NCBI RefSeq assembly: GCF_040954645.1
Contig: NC_092808.1
Coordinates: 79,774,389 to 79,838,388, forward strand
DNA: 64,000 nucleotides
Direction of reading: 5' to 3'
DNA from: Diabrotica undecimpunctata
Lineage: Eukaryota; Arthropoda; Insecta; Coleoptera; Chrysomelidae
In this document: piece after piece, positions 51,361 through 63,662 of the stretch
How positions within the stretch are numbered: position 1 is the stretch's first letter
Layout: every line of letters starts with the position of its first letter
The notes under the pieces: model-generated
Seen by the model: only the letters and a program-made list of their open reading frames with translations
Database searches by the model: none
What the model was told of the DNA's origin: nothing
Translations under genes and position numbers: made by a program

Positions 51361-52699
51361 CTTCTGCTAATAGGTAGCGCTGCACGAGAGACATCATTAA
51401 ATTTTCAATATTTTCATTTAAAACAGGAGCACCTCGTTGTACATGACTGTCGGCTAAAAATGTAGGAGATTGTCCTCTGGGCAGCTCAGAGAATCCTCTT
51501 CCACCGCCTATATTCCTGTTGCTCACTCTGTTGGGATAATTTTGCAAATAGGAATGGTGTTTTGTAGTACATAAAGCACAAAACAGAGACGAATTACAAT
51601 TAACAACTAAATAAGAATATCCTAGATAATTTAAAAGTTTAGATCGCTTAACAAAAGACATCTTATCTTGGATTGAGAGTGTTTGATATTCGTGACAAGC
51701 ATAAATCTTGTGACCATTATTATTGCAATATGAGCATTTATTGACATATCCCGAGGATGGACTAGCTTTACGATTTAACACCGTCGTATGAAACAATATA
51801 TACCCTCGTTTCTATAAATATATGCATTGTTTAAATTCTCTAGATGAGAACATCTCTCATCTATAAAGTTAAGGTATTCATCAAGACACTTTATTCTGTC
51901 GCTTTTTATTTCAAATTCCATAAATCTACTTGTACCAAAATCTAAATGTCTGTCAATAAATTATTAGAGTGAGTTAAATTTTTTATAACTTGCAACGTAT
52001 TTTTTATTTGGATGTAAAATGCGCGTACTTAAACGTGGCTTGCAGTACTACTAAGAGACTTAGTATCAATTAATTCATTTAATATTGACTTTATGTTATT
52101 ATGCCTATTTGATATCTATTTTTCAGAGTTTTTTTCAGAGTTTTTAAATATATTTTAAAGTTATCATTCGAAACTGTTATATTACTAATAATTTTGAGAG
52201 TTTAACCGATATGATTTTAAATAAATAAATCGTTGTACGTCAGGGTAATTTTGGTAATATTTATGATAAGGGCGGAAAATATATCGAAAAAGTTGGAACA
52301 TTTACTAGGGTTACCAGAGAAACATTAAATAGAAATATTAGGCAATTTACACTAGGTGATGTACTTTTCTTATAATTGATTCTTACTTGAGTTAAAACTG
52401 GTACCGGTCTATCCTTCAGAGGATTCATCTTTTCAGCTAGACAAGCTGATAGGTATCTCAGAACACAAATAATCCTCTTGAGGGGACCTATCCACGGGAT
52501 AATCTGTGTCAGGTGTATCTAAATCTACTATATCCTGATTTATAAACATTTTAATAAACGAATCTTCTAATAGTGACATGTTATTTTTAACAACAAATAA
52601 ATTAGTTTTCAAGTCTAAGTTATTATTAACCCATGTCTGAATTCTGGTCATTGTCGCTTTTGCGGATTTACAATTTACCTTAGCCATTTTATTATCCAT
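51361..52699 (-). pseudogene. BEL/Pao Gag remnant
   Basis: The N-terminus at 52699 reads MAKVNCKSAKATMTRIQTWV (from its second Met), typical of BEL/Pao Gag starts, and runs to 52433. After a long decayed middle (about 51850-52400), 51796-51317 has the zinc-binding part CSYCNNNGHKIYACHEYQTL and FVKRSKLLNYLGYSYLVVNC, CALCTTKHHSYL, the C-x2-C-x4-H-x4-C and C-x2-C-x3-HH pattern of the family. The capsid-like (DUF1759) centre was not recognisable. Confidence 0.75.
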
Positions 52700-54126
52700 T
52701 CTTAAAGTCCAGGAAAGTACTTTGGAATAAATGTTTTAATTAACAAGAGAAACAAAGACAATTATTAAAATGAAAAAAATAATTAATACAATCTTTAATT
52801 ATTTAAATTGATAGCAAAATAAGCAATTACCCTAAATCTAATCAGATCCGACTTGAATGATCATGTTGGGAGGCTGAAAATTAGACCCCCATCTGTTTGC
52901 TGATAATTAGCTGTGCACGTAATGTACCAGCGAGACTGCTTCCTACAAGTCTCAAATCTAGCCCAATAAATATAAAAGGAGAGATAATTTTAACACAATT
53001 ATTCTTAATAACTTAAACAAACAAAGGGATACGTTAATATATAAAAGGCTAAATAAAAATAAAAAGTATACTACAACTAATGAAAATTACCTGAAACTAA
53101 AACTACGATAATATATCTGTTTAAGTTCCGCACACGAAAACAGTCTTATATTTTCTTGCTTCAGGCCTTTACCGTTAAATACTGTACGACTCATAAGACA
53201 TATGCCCTAACTTTATCTTCCAGGTTCTAGGGTATCTCTTGCCTAGATATTTAGCAACTTGTTTTGATATTAGAGCTTCTACTAATTTTCCGACACACAC
53301 ATATCTTAAACGTACTGTTATGTTCTTATTAATCTAATTTATTGGTTTTTATTTATTATCAAAGGTTCTACACTTATAACACTTAAGTTTATTTAAAGTT
53401 GTTCACGCCTCTATCCAATTCAAGTTTATTTTATACATTTTTACAACCCGGCAACATAGTAGCGTAGGAAGATATATTAGGCCATATGTGAAGATAAGAC
53501 GAGTCCCTTAAGACACCTCAAAGACGACAGCACTCAGCACTCAAATACGAGACGAGATCGGTGATACAGCATTCAGCGCGAGCGGACATAATACTTATTA
53601 GCATTCATATTATATGTATTGTGTAATTCAAAATAAAGTCAGTTTTGTTTTCGCACGGAGTTTGATTATTAACCAGCGGCACAAGCGAAGTGCACATCAA
53701 GCAAATACATGGTCTATTCGAGTCGAATCATCAAATTTTTGTGTTGAAACAGTGTAAATTCACCGAATTCCGAACTCATATTTGTGTCATCAAATTAGCG
53801 GGCGAAATAGTGCATTCATAGTGGCCCGAGCGCGTTATAGACTGTCGAACGTTATTCTTAAGACAGTTACATAATTGGACAACGGTGGGTTTAAAATCTG
53901 TGAAGACCTATTATACGAGTTGAGGCGGAGATCCTTGGCGCCAGGAGGCTAGCTGTTAGAAGAATAAACATACAATATTTTGGTGAGCATATCCATTTCA
54001 CATTCCCTTTTATTTATCAGTCTTTGTACCTTTATTCTGCACATGTGATAATTCTGAGAACGTTAGGGTCGAATATCAAGCGATTTATATTCTGTTTCTG
54101 TTTACTGTATAATTCATTATAAAATT
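52700..54126. other. Intergenic between two divergent BEL/Pao remnants; possible LTR
   Basis: 1.4 kb separates the two Gag starts. A stretch beginning TGTTATGTTCTTATTAATC at about 53317 and running past AATAAAGTCAGTTTTG at about 53630 would fit an LTR upstream of the plus-strand Gag, but no second copy exists in the window to confirm its borders. Confidence 0.3.
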
Positions 54127-54753
54127 ATGGAGAATTTAAAGCGAAAAAGGGGCGGTTTTAAATGCAAACTCACAATATTTTCGAAATTTATATTAGCGTT
54201 AAATGATAAAATAACTAAGGGTAAAACGATTTCAGATTTAGAAGTATTACAGGCTATTGAAATGGTAAATAATATAGAACATTTACAGGGCGAATTCGAT
54301 GAGGTTCAGGGGCAAATAGAAAATACGGTTCAATTTGAATTATTAGAGGATGAATATACGGAGCGCGAAGAATTCTATAACAAATATTATTCACAATTAG
54401 CGGTAGCGCGAAAAATAATTCGCGATAATCAACAAGTAGCTTGTATAGAAAGCGATAAAGCAAGTGAGCGCTCTAAGAATTCATATACAGGGCATTGTAT
54501 TGAGCTTAAACCTATCGAGTTACCAAAATTTGATGGTAATTATAATAATTGGTTAGATTTTGCAGATCTTTTTGAATCTTTAGTTAACAGAAATGAGTAC
54601 TTAGACAATATAAGGCGTTTTCATTATTTACGAAGTTCATTACAGAGCGGTGCGGCGCAGGTCATACGAACACTAGAGTTTACCGCCGAAAACTATGCAG
54701 TTGCGTGGAAATATATAACCGTTAGTTTTGGAATCACGGCGAAGAATCGATGA
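54127..54753 (+). pseudogene. BEL/Pao Gag N-terminal fragment (DUF1759-type)
   Basis: 208 open codons from ATG 54127. After a helical N-terminus (about 1-120) comes the DUF1759-type block IELPKFDGNYNNWLDFADLF at about residues 135-155, then RRFHYLRSSLQSGAAQVIRT and AENYAVAWKYITVSFG. The frame is uninterrupted but similarity stops abruptly at the TGA near 54751; no zinc knuckle, protease or RT follows. It is therefore a truncated copy, not decayed within the part retained, and probably younger than the minus-strand BEL/Pao element. A second family is likely, since the two Gag N-termini differ. Confidence 0.8.
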
Positions 54754-57700
54754 CCTTCCATCGAAGGAACTCCATTAAAAGCAGGTTTTTTATCGAAGGG
54801 GACCCATCAGCCACTACCTGGGGTCTCCGCCGGCCGGTGTATGATCTAGAAAATACTTGAATAGAAAAGATATTAGTAATAAATATGTTTACAGTTCTGA
54901 GCCATACGATGCGTCATCATCTATCGAACAGTATACTCACAAGTATCGGGTGCGATTGATAAATAGCTGATACAGATAACCTTTAAGATAGAGTCGCGAT
55001 ATACATGTCGAGTAAGTACATGTAAAGATAGTTCAAACACTCCTGACCATGGAGCTGCGCGAAGGCGTAGTCAAATTTACGTAAAGGCAGAAAGGTTCTA
55101 TTGTAAGTGGAATTATACAGTGCATAGTACAATGCGTTTCGCAGGAAAGTGGGGACTAAACCAAATTTCGTCTACTGTGCCGTGGTCAGAAGTGCTTGCA
55201 CTATCTTTACTAAGAGATAAGACAGAGAATTTTTGCCTTCTGTACCACTAATTTGCGAATATCTTTCCATTCCTTTTTTAAAGCGACTGTCTTTTAGTGT
55301 TTTGTTTTTTTATGAATGGAGGTAGAAAAAGAAAGTTGGTATCTGACGTCACAGATTTCGGGAATACCCGCGTATTATCCTACCGTACCGAATCGTACCA
55401 AGCCTTGTAAAAAGGAGAGATTAGCGTACTTTTCTAAAATTCAAGTAGAACCGATAAAGGTAAAACATCCTTTGAATAAATAAATATTATTTACTATTTT
55501 GTGAGTTTCGAAAAGGTTTCCTCTAATTTTTCCGAAATATGTCGATTTTACGATATACCTAAAATGTATATATGAAAACCTTTTATTCTTTTTAATTAAA
55601 TAGCTTAAAGTTATATGAAAAACAGGAAAATAAAATTGTCTGATGATAAATATAGGTTATTCAACGCGTCTGACGACTCGAACATGTCAGAAAAGCGACT
55701 GTGGTGAAATTCAGAGATAACCTGCTAATATTTTCAGTATACTCTAACTAACAGCAACAAAAACAACTTTTCATATTATCTGACCAAACTTGTTTTTTCC
55801 GATTTTCCAGCCTGACGGGTGAAAGTGAATTAGTGAATATAAAAATTGTTTAAATTTTCAAAATAAAGACATTTATGTTTGTGATGTTGTCTTGATTTTA
55901 AAATAATTTGCATCCATTTAAAGTATGCTCCGCAAATGAAATAATTTCACTTGAGTGGTGATTCGATTTGCATATAAAATACTGCAATTTTTAAATGTTT
56001 TAATAAATATTTTAGGCCTACATGTATTCACTATTGCAACCACCACAGTGAATTCTTTAGCTCAAAAAAATAACGCAAATTAAAACCAAACGAGCAGGTG
56101 GGTGTATTTATGAAAGCGTGAAGCTGACGAAATATAAAATTAAATCATTAAAGATATTGATATATTAAATATAATTGTTTATTAAACGATTTTTGACATT
56201 ATCAAACTAATTTTTCAATAACTTATATTGCGTTAATTTATGAAATTATGGGTATAAGGGGCTTATAAAAAGTAAATTAAAAATAGCGTTACAAAGAAAA
56301 TTCATTAATTTAAAATTTTGTTGAAAGCGCCGGACTAAAAAATAGTAAATATATTTCATCAGGCTATTAAAACGTCAGATTATATTTACCATTTTCGATA
56401 CCAAATATAAAATTTATACGAAATTAATATATTTTTTTATGATTCTATCAGAATTATCCTATTTCACTATCAGAAAATTATTGTATCATTTTACTCTATA
56501 TTTCATTTAAAAACAAAATATATGAAAAAAAACTGCTATTAATAGTTTTTTATAGTCATAAAATTGACCACTTTGACTTGCCAGGAATCGGAAATAAAGT
56601 TCGCTTAATATGAGAAGTTGATTTTTTTGTTGTTAATAAAAGTATCCTTATAAAATTAGCTCCTTATCTATTAATTTGCTGTCAGTAGTTGACCTATATT
56701 TATCATCAAATCATGTTATTTTTGTTTTTTTCAGTATTTAAACTATTTGTTTAAAAAGAATAGCAGTATCTATAAATTTTCGGTATGTCGTAAAATCGAC
56801 ATGGTTCGAAAAAAATTAGAGGAAAAATGCCCCAGAAGCACGAAAGATATGCAGACGAAAACCTTGCAAACTCAGACTAATTAAGCAATACTCAAAGTTT
56901 GTAGAGAGTACCTATCTATCATAAACTTTTTTGTCGACGTGCACTCTAACTATAGTATTTTCATTGAAAAAACTAGGTTTTATTGTAGTCAATCCTGTAA
57001 AAGTGATATTCATGGTGGAAAGGACAAATTTACTATAACTATAGAGTAAAATAAAAATATGAGAGTAGATATTGTTAACAAACTGCATATAATTGAGCTT
57101 GTTCACAAAGATATTGACCTATGTCCTTTTCTATAGTTGATTAAATGTAGCTGCGCCAAAATCTTTTAATATTTACTATACCAATCAAATGTTAGTGCAT
57201 CCCGAAGAAAAGTTTTGGAGGATTTACAATTTTAGAATTTTGAAAAACAAGAAACTTATCCTGTACAAAATCTAATATATTAGCATTGTTTATGTGATAT
57301 AAAACATATTAACAATAAAAATTTTATTACAAAAATTAAAAATTAAAAAATTGCAGGAAATTTTATCTCTGTTATCATTGAATAGAGATAAGATAATTGA
57401 CAGAGATAAATCTCATTGATTATAAGAAAAATACTAAAATATTAAAATAAATATCAAATATTAATAAAAGTACCCATTACCCCTCCCAAACGAGCCGTTT
57501 ATTATAAATTGCAAATAAACAAAAAAAATATTACTTAAAAAATAACCGTTCTGAACCTTTTTAAAATAAATCAATGTTAGGACTCTGTCTTTAAAGTGCA
57601 GTAATATTAAAAGTAATTTATAAAGTTGATAAATCTACCACTTTTTTAAATATAAAAAATATAGTGTTATTGTGTCCAATGCATATCTGTTTTATTCCTG

Positions 57701-58924
57701 TTGAATCAAAAGTAATTTAAAATCTTTTAAAACCTCCTTTCTATGAAAGAGCGGTAGTCATGTTTCTTTTCAGTATCTCCCGGATCTCTAGACACAGCCA
57801 CTTAAGTATTTCATGTAAAAAGGGTATTAATATCCAGGCACAAACTATGTTGTTTCAAAGTTGCGACGATCATCTAGCACAGGTTAGTAATAAAAATTTA
57901 ATGCATCTTCCTTTAGACGAAATGAATCCTTGTTAAATCGGGGGTTATATAGGCTTAAGGAATATTCAGCACGAGACCAGCTTTTAGAAATCCCCGCAGC
58001 GAACGTTCGTCCCATTACAGGATATAGTCTTTGATTATTCCGAGACGTAATTGCGGCTGCTTTGTCCTTTGAGGGCTCTGGCCTATTGTCCGGCCTTCGG
58101 CAGAGATAACATCTTTCCTTTCCGTCTCTATCACTCTCACTCCCACTTGTACTAGCTGAACTTGTCGAGTCTTTTGAGGGAACTAAAATGTTTTTCGGTC
58201 CATTTCACGATCAAAGAGGATTTATTGGGAAAGAAATCTGTTCAAGAGAATGATTATAATTAAGAAAAAAGCAAAAGTAATATCCAAATGTTAACTTCCT
58301 AATACCACTTTTTATCTGAAATATTTACAGCCACAATAAAAATTATTCGACCAATAAGAATTTTTAATTTGCAGTAGTTTTTGTTAATTGTTGTTGAAAA
58401 AATACCACAAAAATTATAAAATAGGCTAATATAATATTGTTTTAATTTACAAATCTAATGTCTTTATCAAAATATGAAAATCGTTTAAAAATAAACAAAC
58501 TTTGACAGGTTTATTTGACAAATTTGTTTAAAAACTGATCTCGACGTAAAAGTTAAAATCAACAATAATGTTATCCCAAATATATTAAAAAAAAGTAGTA
58601 CAGTAGGCAATAATGTAGACTTGCGCGAAACTTCATACTATGTTTCTGTATTTTTAAAATAAAAAAAAAATATATGAAACATTTTAAAAATCAAAATAAC
58701 AAATGATGGTTCAGTTTTGACATGTTGTATACCTAACGACCATCCCCTTGTTAGGCACACAAATGGACTCTTCAGCTGCGATTGTATAAAAATGAAAATT
58801 TTGAAAATGTCTTAACAATTGTATTTATATAAAATTGTGAAAATATAAATAAATATCATTTAATAGTAAATTTAATTAATATATAAACTAAATAAAATGT
58901 TTAAAAATAAAAAGTTATATTAAA
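54754..58924. other. No recognisable gene
   Basis: 4.2 kb with no coding motif recognised on either strand. The segment at about 57960-58200 is richer in GC and could be a conserved or promoter-like sequence, but I have no positive evidence. This is the largest unexplained stretch of the window. Confidence 0.45.
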
Positions 58925-60370
58925 AAAAGAGTTTAGCTCCCAATAGGTAAAACCTCAATTTGTTTACGCAAAATAGTACACTGGCAAACTCCAATTCTGT
59001 TACAACTATATTTCCTCTCATGTGTTTTAGTCACTAGAGATATAAAACATATCGGCACTTCTTGGTTGTTTTGTATTTGTGACAAAACCCCTGCAAATTT
59101 TTGTATGGACGCATAAGTTCGGAGTATAAAAGGTAGATTATAAATGGGGTGATATATTTTCGTTCCTTTTGCGAATTCTTGTTTTAATATTTTGAAAGCT
59201 TCCTTCTGTTCTTCTTTCCAATTCCATTTTATCCCTTTCTTCGGCAATTTTATTAGAGGAATTTCCTTTTGGCTTAAATCGGGAATTAGCTTTTTAAAAT
59301 AATTGATCGTGCCAAGAAAACCTCTCAATGTTTTCAAATTTGTTGGCCTTGGGTATTCATCTATGAGCTTGACTCTGTCTTCGGCTAAGCTTACTGTTTT
59401 GGTGTCCAATTTAAAACCCAAATAAATTACTTCTTTTTGAAAAAATTGACATTTTTTAATGTTTAATTTTAATCCCGCAGTGGCCAATTCCTCCAGAATT
59501 ATTTTTATGTGTTTCAAATGACTCTGTATATCTTGTGGAAACATTAACAAATCATCGACGTAATGAACTATAAAATCTTCATGGCGATTTAAAATGGTAT
59601 AATATAGAGCTCGTACGAACTGCTGCACAAGCGCTCTGCTATCCAAATGGCACTACCTTAAACCGGTAGACAATACCATCAATTGAGAAAGCGGTTTTAG
59701 CCACTCTGTTTTCCTCGTTTATTAAAGTTTCATAGTCTCTTAACATCAAACGCAATTCATTTTCTTTTCCTTCTCCACATATGAATTTTCTGTCTTTTTC
59801 CTCAGATTCTTCACAAATGTTTACCGTGCATTCTGCATCCTCGTTTTCATATACCTCCTCTTCAAATACCACTGTTTCAATTATATCCTTTTCGTTTTCA
59901 TTTGTTAACTTTATTTCTTCTTCCTCCTTTGGGCTCATCTCTTCTGTTGAGGAATCCCAAATTTCATTTTCTTTTGTTGTTAATATTCTTTCTTCTTCTT
60001 CCCCTGAGCTCATCTCTTCTTTTGAGGAATCCCAGGTTTTAACTTCTTTTATATTTTTCTGACATTTTCTCCTTTTTCTTCTTTGTCCGTATTTTGTTTC
60101 TCATGTTTCTTGTCCTGTTCTTCTTCTTTTTCTTGTGTTAGTTTCATCGTATTGTTTTTGAAATCTATCACTACATGTTTTTCTGCCAATTCGTCAACTC
60201 CTACAATCATGTCATGTGACATGTTAGGTATTATTACACATTGTAGTGTATATAAACTCTTACCCAATCGTACCATTACTCGTATGCCTTTATTTATAGT
60301 TGCCAATGTTCGTTTATGTGCGCCCACCAAATTTACCCTAGGAATTTTGTAAATTAAATTTGTTAAATTA
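58925..60370 (-). pseudogene. Decayed Ty3/Gypsy Pol fragment related to the intact element
   Basis: Protease part from about 60360: IPRVNLVGAHKRTLATINKG and IIPNMSHDMIVGVDELAEKH, collinear with the intact copy. Then an acidic stretch, ETLINEENRVAKT, and an abrupt join to SIDGIVYRFKVVPFG (59639). By comparison with the intact Pol about 120 codons are missing, including RT motif A. A frameshift follows, then FIVHYVDDLLMF (catalytic DD kept), FFQKEVIYLGFKLDTK, PTNLKTLRGFLGTINYFKKL and RNase H FILRTYASIQKFAGVLSQI, where the first catalytic Asp is Tyr (RTDAS to RTYAS). Another frame change near 58990 gives LRFYLLGAKL and the similarity ends. No LTR or integrase is attached. Confidence 0.9.
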
Positions 60371-60640
60371 ACTTAATTTTTTTTTGTGGCATAGACTTTC
60401 GTCATTCAGCCAGTCTCTAAAGGTTATAATATATTGCTTAAGAAAGTATATATACATAAGTACAGATTATTTCTCTCAGACAAATGCACAGCGATATCCC
60501 TACAACGAAGAACACGTCGAAGGAAAATACAAGGACACTCGCTTCTCATCTAGGGGTCCGTCAAGACATTTATTTTAACAGACAAACAATACTGGACCAC
60601 GGATAAGGTATTGTTACATATAGGATAAACAAAGGGTACA
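60371..60640. other. Non-coding between Gypsy remnant and LINE 3' end
   Basis: No motif recognised; it probably includes part of the LINE 3' UTR, since the LINE coding tail ends near 60780. Confidence 0.35.
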
Positions 60641-60841
60641 AGTCTAACCCTATACACGCTCATGAAAGTTTTCATGAACGAGTATCAGATTTATAAAGCT
60701 ATGCATGTGTCTGACAAAAATTCTATAATTAAATTATATATTGTTACAGAACCTATGGCTAACAAGGACTGTATATTATATGGAGCGTATGTATTGTATT
60801 TAGTTAATTTTGTATACAGGGAGTTTGAATGCTGAATAAAT

Positions 60842-60897
60842 TTAGGACATTCAAAGAAGATGTGATAGAGGTCACCTAGCTTACCGCAATGTTTGCA
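60842..60897 (-). pseudogene. LINE C-terminal zinc motif
   Basis: The minus strand reads NCKHCGKLGDLYHIFFECPK, a C-x2-C-x8-H-x4-C array that normally ends ORF2 in these LINEs. All four ligands are intact. Confidence 0.7.
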
Positions 60898-61149
60898 ATT
60901 ATCATCATCGATGACTTTTATTTTAAATAAATGGCATGGGTAGCATGCATGTCCAAAGCGTATTCGATTTATAGTAGTAATATATTTACGAGGAGCTTTG
61001 AAATTCTGAAACCAGGTTGTTTGAGGTATAATTGGTTGTAAAGAGGTATACCTTTTATGGTTTGTAGAACAGTAATTGTTCCATTGCTCTTTCCATCTAA
61101 ATTGCTAATTTTTTTTGAAAATCGTAGTAACATCTGATGTATTAAGCAT

Positions 61150-61620
61150 ATATATCAACGTAGAGCCCGTTGTTACACTCATTTTAGCTAAATCATCTAC
61201 ATATTCATTATGCTTGAGACCAATATGTGCTTTGACTCAAATAAATTTTATGTTGACTCCAGTCGACGATAAATGATACAATCGATCTTTTATTTCAAAT
61301 ATGTAGGGGTTGCTAAATGTTGAGGGCAATTCAATGTTTTTTATGCTCTGCAAAACTGAAAGGCAATCTGACAGAATTAAAATATGTCGATTGCAGGTGT
61401 TTTTAACATATTTTAGAGCTTCAAGTATAGCTATTGATCCCGCTGAAAAGATTGAAAATTCATTTGGTAGATTTTACTTGAATTCTACGTTTGTAGCAGG
61501 TAAAAAGTAAGCGTATCCAGTCCCTTCTGTTGTTTTTGGTGCGTCCGTGTATATTACTGTGGCTTCCCTATAACCCTGCAGTAGAGATCTTAGAAGATTA
61601 CTACTTATAATGGTGTTCTC
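61150..61620 (-). pseudogene. LINE RNase H domain
   Basis: From about 61500 down: LPNEFSIFSAGSIAILEALK (Glu region), RHILILSDCLSVLQSIKNIE (catalytic SD), FEIKDRLYHLSSTGVNIKFI, a stop in place of Trp, VKAHIGLKHNEYVDDLAKM (H-x-G-x-x-x-NE-x-x-D block). Motif order fits RNase H type I of I/R1/LOA-like LINEs. Two stops interrupt it. Confidence 0.8.
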
Positions 61621-61716
61621 ACTATAAAAGTGGGTATTATAACCTCAGTTCTGTGGAATAAAGGGAAGTAGTCTAAGCTTCTGTCAACCGTGTGCAATTT
61701 CTTGAAAAAGGTAGGA

Positions 61717-63559
61717 TTATTCTGTAAGGGGAAGGTTTTTTCTCCCAATATTTGTTTGTAAGATCTGACTCGTTAAGTTGTCGGACGCAGAGTTAGTTAA
61801 TAGAATTTTAAGAAGGCTTTTTTCACTTAAAAAGTTTCTTTTATTTTCAATGGGTAGCTCAGCGGCTTCAACATATAAGGGTTGTATAGGGGTTGATCTC
61901 ATAGCACCCAAACATACCCTCATAATAGAATTTTGAAACGTGTCAATTTTTCTTAAAAAGTTCTTGGAGGCGGAACCATAAAGAGTAGCACTGTAATCTA
62001 GAATAGATTGTATATAAGCGCGATAAAACAACAAGGATGTTTCTACATCGCAACCCCACCACGTTTTAGTTGTTATTCTGAGGAAATTGCTGCCTTTGTT
62101 ACATCTATCAAGCATGTACTCTATGTGTTGTCTCCAAGTTTACTTATTATCCAAAATAAGGCCTAGATATTTGACATGATTTTGAAACTTAAAACATTGA
62201 TCTTTCAGAATGATATTTTCATTTGTAGAAATGTTATGTCTTGTGAAGATAGATACTACTGATTTTTCTATAGATAAATTGAGACCATTCTCTAAGAACC
62301 ATGAAAAAAGGGATTCACATACTTTGCTAAGGCTTTGCATACAGGTTTCATATTTTTTGTTTTCTGTATAGATGCAGAAATTGTGGCATACTGTATGATT
62401 TTGAATGAACTGTTATTTATTTGGATGTTATGTATGTCAGAGCTGTATATATTGAATAAGATTGGAGATAAAACTGAGCCTTGTGGTATACCTTGATAAT
62501 TATATCGAGGTCCAATTAACTTGTTATTATGATATCTTACATAGATGATCCTCTTTGTGTAAAATTTAAATATTGTATCCACGAATGCGATTGGCATATG
62601 AAATAAATTACCCATTTTGTTTCTTAAAGTTGACAAGCAAACTGATTCGTATACTCCCTCAATATCCAAGAATAGTCCTGTTAAATAGTTGTTTCTGGTT
62701 AAGTTATTTTGTACATCTACCGCAATGGTTGTTAGAGTATCTAGTGTTCCAAAGCTTCTTTTATATCCAAACTGATTTTCTGGAAGCAATTATTTTTTTG
62801 TAACCACCAATCCAGTTTAAATTTTATGAGTCTCTCTAGAGTTTTAAAAACACAGGAAAGTAACGATATTGGTCTGTATGAATTTCCAATATTTGGATCT
62901 TTACCGGACTTTAGAATAGGAACAACAATGGCGTTTTTAAATGTATCAATAAACGATGTTATTTTGAATGATATCATTAAATACATGTAACAGTAGATCT
63001 TTAGCGTCTCTTAGTAGGTTGATTAACATGGGTATTTGATTTGATCAATCCCTGGGGAGATGTTATTGCAATTTTTGAGAGCGAAATCTAATTCAGATTT
63101 AGTGAAAGGTTTCAACAAAAAGTGATTAGATTGATGACTTTGTTCGGATTGGTTAGAAAAATATTGAACCCAGGGAGGAGAAACTTTATTAAAGAAGTCC
63201 TCTAAAACTTCACTGCTGAATGGTTTTATACTATTCTGCGTTTTTCGATTCATTTTGTTGGCCTGTGACCATATTTGCTTAGAAGAGGTACTTTTGTTTA
63301 AATTGGAGCACCAATTGATCCAACTGGATTTAGCTTTTTGCTTCAACTGCTTTTTTGTTCGAACAGTAACTTCCTGACATTTTAAGTAGTTATTAAAACT
63401 TGATGAAAGTTTGTAAGTTTTTAATGACTTTTTTATTTCATTAATTATTATATCACATTCAGGTGATCGTTCCCCACCATGGTGGTGGGGAACGATTTTT
63501 AAGTTTAAGAATTTTATATTGAGGGATAGATTTTGAAGCAGATTCATTAATACAATCAA
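61717..63559 (-). pseudogene. LINE reverse transcriptase region, broken
   Basis: Blocks from high to low coordinate: a linker with palindrome at 63466-63496, KNCNNISPGIDQIKY (about 63080-63040), FKNAIVVPILKSGKDPNIGN and SYRPISLLSCVFKTLERLI (62950-62820), LPENQFGYKRSFGTLDTLTT (about 62785), LTGLFLDIEGVYESVC (motif A, Asp kept), GIPQGSVLSPILFNIYSSDI (about 62500-62440), then QYATISAS where YADD is expected, so the catalytic Asp pair is lost. Then LSIEKSVVSIFT, HVKYLGLILDNK, YIQSILDYSATLYGSASKNF and AMRSTPIQPLYVEAAELPIE. The pieces lie in different frames. Confidence 0.85.
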
Positions 63560-63662
63560 TAAGAAAATTATAATTTTCGTAAGTGTTTAAAGAGCTACTA
63601 TAGTTGACAAACATTTTTTCTATTAAGGATGTATAAAGTGACCAATTTGCTTTATTGATATT

